Assembly (NCBI GenBank): GCA_018400255.1
Contig: JAGYMO010000001.1
Coordinates: forward strand, 1-12,615
DNA: 12,615 bases
Source: Deltaproteobacteria bacterium
Lineage (GTDB): Bacteria > Desulfobacterota > DSM-4660 > Desulfatiglandales > B25-G16
Reading direction: 5' to 3'
The position numbers and the translations under genes are program-made. The notes below the pieces were generated by a model. That model saw only the letters and a program-made list of their open reading frames with translations, had not been told where the DNA came from and did not search any database. Below are positions 6,735-12,615 of this stretch, piece after piece (within the stretch, counting starts at the first letter, position 1; the number at the start of each line of letters is the position of its first letter).

Positions 6735-8078
6735 ATGGCTAATCATGAAATGAAAACAATGGAGGAAAAGTCAACTGATCTTTATAAATCATGGCTTTCG
6801 CCGAAGGATATCAATTTTGTGAGCCCAGAAGCTGAGAAGGTATATAAAGAAAGGGTGACAAGGATTACAGATGCTATTCAATTGGAACGAACTCCTGATC
6901 GTGTCCCAGTTACCCCAACTTTTAGCCTTTTCCCTGCTTTGGATAATGGGATGACCTGTGAAGAAGCAATGTATAATTATGATAAACTAAATAATGCCTG
7001 GAAGAAAACCATGACCGAATTTGAACCAGATGCCTTTACAGGGCCAGGAGTTGCTCTTCCGGGACCTGTGCTTGATATCCTTGATTATAGACAGATTAAA
7101 TGGCCTGGCCATGGTGTTTCTCCCTATCATATTTATCAGTTTGTAGAGAAAGAATATGTAACAGCAGATGAATTTTACACTGCCTTCGTAGAAGATCCAT
7201 CTGATTTCATGTTAAGGGTCTATCTACCAAGGCTCTCTCCAATCCTTCAACCTTTTGAAAAGCTTCGCCCAATTCGTGAGTCAATGGCTTATTATATGGA
7301 TCTGCTTAAAAATTTTGTAGTTTGGGGTTTGCCGGAGTATCAAGCAGCCCTTGATACCATTAAAAAAGCAGGAGCTGAGGCATTAAAGTGGGCTACCAAA
7401 ATAAAAGAATTCAATAAATGGGCACAAATGACGGGTTTCCCTTTGATTAGAGCAAGTGCACATGCAGCTGCACCTTATGATGTAATTGGAGATTTTTTCA
7501 GAGGAACAAACGGTGTTATGACGGATATGTACAGGAGGCCTGAAAAGCTTATCGAAGCTCAGAAAAAGCTAGTGCCGATACTTATTAAAATGGCAGTAGA
7601 TGGCGCAAATGAATCAGGAAATCCTGTAGTAAGTTTAGAGCTTCATAAGGGGGCTGCTTACTTTATGTCAGACAGTCAGTTTAAGAATTTTTACTGGCCA
7701 GGTCTTAGAGATGTAATGATTGGTCTAATTAACGAAGGGATCGTACCGATGCCTCTTTTTGAAGGTGATTACACACCACGCTTGGAGGTCATTAACGAGA
7801 TACCTAAAGGTAAAGCTATATACTGGTTTGAGACTGTAGATAGATATAAGGCGAAAGAAATTTTAGGAGACACTGTCTGCTTTAAAGGAAATGTGCCTGT
7901 CGTGCTGTTGAACGTAGGTACACCTCAAGATGTTAAAGATAATGTTAAAGAACTTATTGATGTTGTGGGCAAGGGAGGTGGTCTCATAGTTGATTGCGGA
8001 ATTTGGTTTGATGAAGCGAGGCACGAAAATGTGAAGGCGATGATTGACTTTACTAAAGAATATGGAGTTTATAGGTAG
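6735..8078 (+). CDS. URO-D family methyltransferase (probable substrate:corrinoid methyltransferase)
   Basis: A 447-residue cytoplasmic protein of the uroporphyrinogen decarboxylase-like family, which includes MtaA/MtbA methyltransferases and many demethylase components. It is longer than true HemE (about 350) and sits in a corrinoid operon, so haem synthesis is unlikely. Conserved stretches are RTPDRVPVTP (52-61), the ELHKGAAYFMS segment followed by FYWPGLR (302-325), FEGDYTPRLEVI (342-353) and KGNVPVVLLNVGTP (384-397). MtaA binds zinc through His-x-Cys plus a distant Cys. Here His304 is kept but the x-Cys is Gly306, while Cys421 (VDCGI) may be the distal ligand, so the site is altered. It most likely transfers the methyl group of the growth substrate to the corrinoid protein. 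The substrate is unknown. Its AGGAGGT overlaps the end of the corrinoid gene, showing tight coupling. Confidence 0.9.
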   Translation: MANHEMKTMEEKSTDLYKSWLSPKDINFVSPEAEKVYKERVTRITDAIQLERTPDRVPVTPTFSLFPALDNGMTCEEAMYNYDKLNNAWKKTMTEFEPDAFTGPGVALPGPVLDILDYRQIKWPGHGVSPYHIYQFVEKEYVTADEFYTAFVEDPSDFMLRVYLPRLSPILQPFEKLRPIRESMAYYMDLLKNFVVWGLPEYQAALDTIKKAGAEALKWATKIKEFNKWAQMTGFPLIRASAHAAAPYDVIGDFFRGTNGVMTDMYRRPEKLIEAQKKLVPILIKMAVDGANESGNPVVSLELHKGAAYFMSDSQFKNFYWPGLRDVMIGLINEGIVPMPLFEGDYTPRLEVINEIPKGKAIYWFETVDRYKAKEILGDTVCFKGNVPVVLLNVGTPQDVKDNVKELIDVVGKGGGLIVDCGIWFDEARHENVKAMIDFTKEYGVYR

Positions 8079-8201
8079 AGACCTAGATATAAATAAAGCC
8101 TTAGGGATCCGAACTCGTTACTGTTATGTTCGAAAAGGATTTGTATATAGCGAAATTTCTGTAGTTCAAAATTGCCTCAGTTAGAGGCATTGACAATAAA
8201 A

Positions 8202-8870
8202 ATGACTGTTATTCATAACATCCGTGTGAACTTAAAGACCCAGAAGATATTTTGTCGAGCAGGATTTGGAAGATATTCCAAAATCAGACCTAAAATGGAA
8301 ATCTTAATATTTGAGCTGCTTGAAAAGGTTAACAAGAATAATGTCTTGGATACGGCTGTGGCCTATGAAATTTACCCCATCACGGACATGACGTGGCGGA
8401 AATTAGCTTTGCAAAGTAATGTAGGTACACAAGCCATGTCAGAAGCTGAAAAGGTTGCGGTTGTAGTTTGTACAATTGGTTCAAGATTAGAGGAGCTGAT
8501 AACAGGTTACTTTAATCACGGTGAACCTCTTCGAGGCGTGCTTTTAGATGGCATTGCTAATGCTGCAGTCGACTCACTTAATGAGAAAGCCTGCGGGTTT
8601 ATCAAAGACGAGGCATCGTTGCAGGGCTGTCAGGCAAGCAGCCCCATAAACCCGGGTATGCCTGGCTTACCTATTAAGGTGCAGAGGCAGTTGGTGGAGA
8701 TGGTTCCAGCATTGGAAATTGGGGTCAGAGTAACCTCCTCTGGAGTAATATTCCCCCGTAAATCAGTTTCTTTGGTTATTGGTATAGGACAAAATATGAA
8801 AACCTGGAAAACAAACGAAATTTGCGCTCACTGTAACCTTAACGATATATGTGCTTATAAGTATGTGTGA
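8202..8870 (+). CDS. MetH activation-domain-like protein with C-terminal cysteine cluster
   Basis: A protein of about 222 residues resembling the stand-alone 'vitamin B12-dependent methionine synthase activation domain' proteins. In MetH that domain binds S-adenosylmethionine for reductive remethylation of cob(II)alamin. Visible matches are VVVCTIGSRLEE (about 88-99), the SPINPGMPGLP turn (about 147-157) that parallels the SPGYP motif of MetH, and IGVRVTSSGVIFPRKSVS (about 173-190). The Arg that precedes SPGY in MetH, and the Tyr, are not present. The tail carries Cys-x2-Cys-x5-Cys (about 208, 211 and 217), a possible metal or Fe-S site. A TTG start at 8172 is possible, but ATG 8202, with AGAGG 14 bases upstream, or ATG 8295 are alternatives; the start is uncertain. 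It overlaps the activator gene. A role in corrinoid repair or chaperoning is inferred. Confidence 0.78.
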   Translation: MTVIHNIRVNLKTQKIFCRAGFGRYSKIRPKMEILIFELLEKVNKNNVLDTAVAYEIYPITDMTWRKLALQSNVGTQAMSEAEKVAVVVCTIGSRLEELITGYFNHGEPLRGVLLDGIANAAVDSLNEKACGFIKDEASLQGCQASSPINPGMPGLPIKVQRQLVEMVPALEIGVRVTSSGVIFPRKSVSLVIGIGQNMKTWKTNEICAHCNLNDICAYKYV

Positions 8871-10753
8871 AAAATAAAACAATGAAGAGTGAAAAAGGGA
8901 CAGTTAGTGCTTATACCATTGATTTTGAGCCGGTAGGCCGAAGAGGAAAGTGCCACAAGAGCGAGTCTCTTTTAGCTTGCGCTCATTATGTAGGTATTGG
9001 AATTAATAGTATTTGTGGGGGCACCGGGGTATGCCATTCATGCAAGGTGCAGGTTCTAAGGGGAAATGTCTCAAGGCCGACCTCAAAGGAACTAGAGGCC
9101 TTTACACCTGAAGAACTGGCGCAGGGTTGGCGGCTTGCTTGTCAAACCTATCCACTCACCGATTGCAAATTGAGTGTGCCCCCTGAATCCATGACTACCC
9201 TCCAGCGAATCCAGGTGGAGGGTAAAGAGCTAAGAGTTGAGCCAGAGCTGCCCGTTCGAGCGTATCAATCAGCATTTACAATGCCTTCATTATCTAATCC
9301 AAAGGCCGATACTGACCGCTTAATAGAAGAACTCAACCACAAATACCATATTCACTGTAACACGATTGAAATTAATGTCCTCCGAAGCCTTTCACTACAA
9401 CTGCGGTCATGGGATTGGAGGTGTCAGGTTATTGTCCGTGATGATCAAGTAATCGGCCTTAACCCCTGGCAAACTCCTTTATTGGGGTTAGCTGTAGATT
9501 TGGGAACCACAAAGGTTGCCGCCTACTTGATTGACATGAATAACGGTAGAACTTTAGCTGCTAAGGGAATCATGAATCCCCAGATCAGCCTTGGAGAGGA
9601 CATCATTAGCCGTATAACACATATTATAAAATCCCCTGATAAGAGCCTTAAAATAAGGAAACTGATTGTTGAAGGCATAAATGATCTCATAAATAGCCTG
9701 TGTATCGAAGTGGGGGCAAACCCAGAGCAGATTTTTGACGCAGTTGTTGTTGGCAATACCGCCATGCATCACCTCTTCGTCGGTTTACCTGTAAGGCAAC
9801 TTGCTCTCTCTCCTTTTGTCCCGGCGGTGAGTAGAGCGTTAGATGTTAAGGCTAAAGATCTGGGGCTATGCATTGCTTCAGGATCGTATGTTCACCTGCT
9901 TCCAAATGTAGCGGGTTTTGTTGGCTCAGACCATGTAGCGATGTTATTGGCGACAGGGGTTTGGCAGGCCAAGGGACCCATCGTAGCCATAGACATCGGG
10001 ACGAATACGGAGGTCTCCTTAATAAGGAACGGAAAGATCACCGCTGTGTCCTGTGCCTCCGGCCCAGCATTTGAAGGCGGCCATATCAAGGACGGCATGC
10101 GGGCTGCTACTGGAGCAATTGAACGCTTACGGATAGCAGATAATAAGATCCAGTACCAGACCATTGATAAAGCACCGCCCATTGGCATTTGTGGGTCTGG
10201 CATTTTGGATACGCTATGTCAGCTTTTTTTGTCTGGAGTCATCGATGCAGGAGGCAGGATTAGGGAGGATTGTTCTCGTGTTCGAAACTACAAAAGACAA
10301 CGCGAGTTTGTGTTGGTGGGCGAGGAGGATCATAAAAAACAGTCAGACATCACGATTACTCAGCGCGATGTTAGAGAATTGCAACTAGCAAAGGCAGCGA
10401 TTCGCACAGGTATTCAGGTACTTCTAGAAGCCAATAACTGCACTGAAAATCAAATTAGAGAGGTAATAATTGCCGGAGCTTTTGGCACCTATATCGATGT
10501 GGCTAGTGCGCTAATAATTGGTATGTTGCCTTCATTACCTTTAGACCGTTTCCGCCAGGTTGGAAATGCTGCCGGAATGGGGGCCAAACTCGCTTTGGTA
10601 TCCTCCACTAAGCGTGCTGAGGCCCAGAGCCTTGCCGCTCGAATCAAGTACATTGAATTAGGTACTGCCCCTAATTTTAACCAGACCTTCATCCAAACGA
10701 GTTATTTAGGCCGGTATCGGATCAGAGAAGGCAAGAGAGAGGGAGTGGACTAA
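8867..10753 (+). CDS. Corrinoid activation protein: [2Fe-2S] ferredoxin plus ASKHA ATPase (RACo/RamA-like activator)
   Basis: A 628-residue cytoplasmic reductive activator, about the length of RACo. An N-terminal plant-type ferredoxin domain binds a [2Fe-2S] cluster through Cys50, Cys56, Cys59 and Cys92 (motif ICGGTGVCHSCKV, then LACQ). A linker region leads into the C-terminal DUF4445/ASKHA ATPase, with VDLGTTK (210-216), GNTAMHH (296-302), DIGTNTE (376-382), CGSGILD (442-448) and GAFG (537-540). Proteins of this type use ATP and a low-potential electron to bring inactive cob(II)alamin back to cob(I)alamin. Its target is presumably the corrinoid protein at 6101-6733. RamA itself carries C-terminal [4Fe-4S] clusters instead, so RACo and the demethylase activating enzymes are closer in layout. 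The GTG at 8867 overlaps the preceding stop (GTGA), while ATG 8882 is an alternative; neither has a good Shine-Dalgarno. Confidence 0.92.
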   Translation: MKNKTMKSEKGTVSAYTIDFEPVGRRGKCHKSESLLACAHYVGIGINSICGGTGVCHSCKVQVLRGNVSRPTSKELEAFTPEELAQGWRLACQTYPLTDCKLSVPPESMTTLQRIQVEGKELRVEPELPVRAYQSAFTMPSLSNPKADTDRLIEELNHKYHIHCNTIEINVLRSLSLQLRSWDWRCQVIVRDDQVIGLNPWQTPLLGLAVDLGTTKVAAYLIDMNNGRTLAAKGIMNPQISLGEDIISRITHIIKSPDKSLKIRKLIVEGINDLINSLCIEVGANPEQIFDAVVVGNTAMHHLFVGLPVRQLALSPFVPAVSRALDVKAKDLGLCIASGSYVHLLPNVAGFVGSDHVAMLLATGVWQAKGPIVAIDIGTNTEVSLIRNGKITAVSCASGPAFEGGHIKDGMRAATGAIERLRIADNKIQYQTIDKAPPIGICGSGILDTLCQLFLSGVIDAGGRIREDCSRVRNYKRQREFVLVGEEDHKKQSDITITQRDVRELQLAKAAIRTGIQVLLEANNCTENQIREVIIAGAFGTYIDVASALIIGMLPSLPLDRFRQVGNAAGMGAKLALVSSTKRAEAQSLAARIKYIELGTAPNFNQTFIQTSYLGRYRIREGKREGVD

Positions 10754-11619
10754 TGGAGACTATACTAACGAGTCTTACGAAGGAGGTTATCATTGGTGAT
10801 AACCAGCCAACAGTGCTTATTGGAGAACGAATAAACCCCACTGGGAAAAAAAAATTATCAGAGGCATTGAAGCTCGGTGATTTGGAAATTGTCCGAAGGG
10901 AGGCCTTGGCTCAAGTAGAAGCCGGAGCAGATATCCTTGATATCAATGTGGGGACATTTGGGGTTAATGAGGTCACCTTGCTTCCCAAGGCCATCCAGAC
11001 AGTGGCCGAGGCAGTTGATATACCGCTATGCATTGATAGCGCTTTCCCTGAGGCTTTGGAAGCAGCGCTCAAGATATACAGTGGAAAAGCGCTCATTAAC
11101 TCGGTGACAGGGGAAGAGCACTCTTTGGCTAAAGTTTTGCCACTAGCTAAGAAATACAATTCGGCAATTATAGGTCTGTTGCAAGACGATGAAGGTATCC
11201 CGAAAGATTCAGAAAGGAGATTAGCTATCGCCCATAAGGTAGTAATGCGTGCTGAGGCAGCGGGTGTACCTCGAGAGAACATTATAATAGATTGCATGAC
11301 TTTTGCTGTGGGCGCGGACCCTGGCTCCGGGCAGGCAATAATAGAAGCGATTCGGAAAATTAAAGCGGAGCTAGGAGTAAACTTAACAGCAGGAGCTAGC
11401 AATATTTCATTTGGCTTACCCAGGCGCAATTTACTGAATAATGCTTTTGTTGTTATGGCCATTGCTGCAGGAATCACCTGCCTTATTGGTGATGCGGCAA
11501 AAGTACGCCCATCTTGCCTGGCCGCCGATCTAATTTTGGGACGCGATAAACGCGCGAGGCGCTATGTTGCAGATTACCGGAAGCACCAAAGCATGAAGAA
11601 GCAATCTTCACTCGAATAG
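10753..11619 (+). CDS. Pterin-binding methyltransferase (methyl-corrinoid:tetrahydrofolate methyltransferase, AcsE/MtrH-like)
   Basis: A 288-residue cytoplasmic TIM-barrel of the DHPS/methyltetrahydrofolate-binding family. Conserved pterin-pocket motifs are GERINPTG (24-31), ADILDINVG (59-67, Asp63), LCIDS (92-96, Asp95), LINSVTG (114-120, Asn116), IIIDCMT (177-183, Asp180) and GASNISFGLP (214-223, Asn217). The Asn in the last motif corresponds to the residue that hydrogen-bonds the methyl-bearing N5 in AcsE. It is the size of AcsE (about 260-270) and lacks the other modules of MetH. In this operon it most likely acts as methyltransferase II, moving the methyl from the shuttle protein to tetrahydrofolate for the Wood-Ljungdahl or methyl-oxidation path. 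The reverse direction is chemically possible. Its ATG overlaps the previous stop by one base (TAATG), with AGAGGGAG upstream. Confidence 0.91.
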   Translation: METILTSLTKEVIIGDNQPTVLIGERINPTGKKKLSEALKLGDLEIVRREALAQVEAGADILDINVGTFGVNEVTLLPKAIQTVAEAVDIPLCIDSAFPEALEAALKIYSGKALINSVTGEEHSLAKVLPLAKKYNSAIIGLLQDDEGIPKDSERRLAIAHKVVMRAEAAGVPRENIIIDCMTFAVGADPGSGQAIIEAIRKIKAELGVNLTAGASNISFGLPRRNLLNNAFVVMAIAAGITCLIGDAAKVRPSCLAADLILGRDKRARRYVADYRKHQSMKKQSSLE

Positions 11620-11711
11620 ATAAAATAGTGGGGAAGGCATAAAAAGGATAAAGTTATTAATCTGGTAGAAAAAAGAAAATAAAAGCTAACAATAAAAAAC
11701 TACACACCAAT

Positions 11712-11778
11712 GGCTGTTACCCAGGGCTTGGTCAAGCTAGTCTGTTGATATTTATCGAATATCATTCCAAAAACAGCC
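11712..11778 (+). other. Possible three-way-junction RNA fold
   Basis: The outer arms GGCTGTT (11712-11718) and AACAGCC (11772-11778) are exact reverse complements. Between them lie two hairpins: GCTT/AAGC around GGTC (11726-11737) and a 7-bp stem TGATATT/AATATCA around TATCG (11746-11764). Nested in this way they would form a 67-base three-way junction, about 90 bases after the last methyltransferase gene. GTTTT follows the outer stem, so it might also help terminate transcription. The stems are short and could be coincidence. Confidence 0.25.
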
Positions 11779-12013
11779 GTTTTCAAGCTTATCATCCCTC
11801 TTTTTGACACCAGAGAATATTTTGCGACGTTCTGTTTGCCCTGATCATCAACCGGTGCAGCTCCCCTGGAGTGTATATTCTAGCTTGGAGGGCATAAGGG
11901 AATACTATCTAAATATTATTAAATTTGGCAAGTCATTATTTCATGGATGCCCCCTAGGCGTTTTCGTTGATGTGTCTTATGCACCTGGATAGATTTGCAT
12001 CAAGAGTATAAAC

Positions 12014-12022
12014 AAGGAGGTG
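12014..12022 (+). promoter_or_regulatory. Orphan Shine-Dalgarno without a gene
   Basis: AAGGAGGTG is a near-perfect ribosome binding site, but no start codon at normal distance opens more than a handful of codons. The best is TTG 12036, which ends after eight codons. It may mark a lost gene or a very short peptide. Confidence 0.35.
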
Positions 12023-12213
12023 GTAATAGAGGGAATTGCAGTCTTCCTGGATTGGTTCATGACATGATGCCATGATTCAGGGGTATTCTATTGTTAACGG
12101 TCCTGCCATGCCTGAAAAACAAGCTCACTATAAAAGATAAGCCAAAAGCAGGCTTGAGGCCCTGCATTATATTCAGCTAGCACCCATTATTATCTTTACA
12201 CGGGTGAGAGTCA

Positions 12214-12243
12214 CTGATAAATTTTCTATATCTTCCCTATAAA
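12214..12243 (+). promoter_or_regulatory. Weak candidate promoter of the thiamine-binding protein gene
   Basis: CTGATA (12214-12219) and TATAAA (12238-12243) are separated by 18 bases. The -10 box matches consensus at five of six positions and the -35 at four of six. Transcription would start near 12250, giving a leader of about 40 bases. The leader lacks a good Shine-Dalgarno. Confidence 0.25.
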
Positions 12244-12291
12244 AGGTAAGCTCATATTATTTAAAAGTAATTTTAAACAAAAACCATTACC

Positions 12292-12603
12292 ATGTCCGTA
12301 TTAGTAAATTTTGAAGTGTTCCCTACCGATAAGGGAACAAGTGTAAGCAAATATGTAAGTAAAGTAATTAAAATGATTAAAGAGTCCGGCGTTGATTATA
12401 AACTAACGTCAATGGCGACAATTATTGAAACAGAAACACTATCCCAGGCATTGGAAATACTTCAAAAAGCCTATGCTATACTGGAGCCAGATTGTGAAAG
12501 AGTTTACTGTGCAGCAACATTTGATATTAAAAAGGGTAACAAGGGAAGAATGTCGCAAAAAATAAAATCTATCGTGAATGAAATTGGTGAAGTCAGCGAG
12601 TAA
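12292..12603 (+). CDS. MTH1187-family (UPF0045/YkoF-like) thiamine-binding protein
   Basis: A 103-residue cytoplasmic protein of the small MTH1187/DUF77 family, whose members form oligomers of ferredoxin-like folds and bind thiamine or related pyrimidines. The recognisable pattern starts at the first residues (VLVNFEVFPTDKGTSVSKYV), continues with SGVDYKLTSMATIIE (32-46) and ends with the basic KGRMSQKIKSI segment (81-91). Its length is that of the whole family, so it is complete. There is no evident ribosome site; the upstream bases are A-rich only. It is separated by 0.67 kb from the methyltransferase operon, so co-transcription is doubtful. Biochemical roles in this family remain loosely defined. 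A link to corrinoid metabolism is not shown by the sequence. Confidence 0.85.
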   Translation: MSVLVNFEVFPTDKGTSVSKYVSKVIKMIKESGVDYKLTSMATIIETETLSQALEILQKAYAILEPDCERVYCAATFDIKKGNKGRMSQKIKSIVNEIGEVSE

Positions 12604-12615
12604 ATCTGCTGAAAA

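Larger units (their letters stand above)
11620..12291. other. 0.67-kb gene-poor region downstream of the methyltransferase operon
   Basis: No gene is supported. A 62-codon frame from a TTG at 11804 to 11992 has no ribosome site and no family I recognise. A second protein-like stretch in another frame runs from about 11979 to 12071 and ends at TGA. Together these might be the debris of one frameshifted gene, but this is not shown. The stretch also contains a possible branched RNA fold (11712-11778), an orphan Shine-Dalgarno (12014-12022) and a weak 5-bp hairpin (12148-12165). No TPP-riboswitch signature was seen before the thiamine-binding gene. Confidence 0.5.

Noticed and set aside
6735..8078. 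True uroporphyrinogen decarboxylase (HemE)
   Set aside because: The protein is about 100 residues too long and is embedded in a corrinoid methyl-transfer operon; no other haem genes are present.
10911..11477. Antisense open frame of 188 codons opposite the pterin methyltransferase
   Set aside because: The + strand gene is unmistakable by its pterin motifs; the reverse frame has no recognisable domain.
11804..11992. 62-codon frame from a TTG start
   Set aside because: No ribosome site and no recognisable family; kept only as possible debris in the intergenic entry.
12066..12074. TGA as selenocysteine codon joining two open stretches near 12072
   Set aside because: No selenoprotein family is recognised on either side and no SECIS-like hairpin follows directly.
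11620..12291. TPP riboswitch before the thiamine-binding gene
   Set aside because: The CTGAGA and downstream ACCTGATCTGGATAATGCCAGCG-like signatures are absent.

Overview
The window reads as accessory metabolism from a strict anaerobe. All eleven convincing genes lie on the + strand. The best guess is a low-to-mid GC Firmicute (Clostridia or Negativicutes, acetogenic or syntrophic). The reasons are AT-rich spacers, strong Gram-positive-style Shine-Dalgarno sites, TRAP transport, and corrinoid/tetrahydrofolate methyl-transfer enzymes. This placement is inferred from gene content; no rRNA or taxonomic marker is present.

Region A (1-362) is non-coding. It holds a strong hairpin that resembles the end of an IS200/IS605-type element, and a promoter-like TTGACA box very close to the first start codon. 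Region B (363-5298) is a carboxylate uptake and cleavage cluster. It contains an XRE-cupin regulator, a lyase of the isocitrate lyase/PEP mutase superfamily with its catalytic Lys-Arg-Cys-Gly-His motif, and a complete TRAP transporter. The transporter genes are in the unusual order large permease, binding protein, small permease, with a 254-bp gap after the first. That gap begins with a nearly perfect Shine-Dalgarno that has no gene behind it.

Region C (5299-6100) is about 0.8 kb without a convincing gene. It contains inverted repeats and a possible promoter. Region D (6101-11619) is a tightly packed corrinoid methyltransferase operon: corrinoid shuttle protein, URO-D-family methyltransferase, a small protein like the activation domain of cobalamin-dependent methionine synthase, a [2Fe-2S]/ASKHA reductive activator, and a pterin-binding methyltransferase. 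The set matches the logic of anaerobic demethylases of acetogens. A substrate methyl would pass to cob(I)alamin on the shuttle and then to tetrahydrofolate, while the activator rescues cob(II)alamin. Region E (11620-12291) is a second gene-poor stretch with a possible branched RNA fold and another orphan Shine-Dalgarno. It is followed by a small MTH1187-type thiamine-binding protein (12292-12603).

A working model, which is inference, is that the TRAP system imports an organic acid, the corrinoid system removes a methyl group from it or from a related compound, and the lyase cleaves a di- or tricarboxylate. The substrate cannot be read from the sequence, and regions B and D may be independent transcription units. 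The least ordinary points are the co-occurrence of a MetH-activation-like protein with an ASKHA activator, the incomplete zinc motif of the URO-D protein, and the orphan ribosome binding sites.
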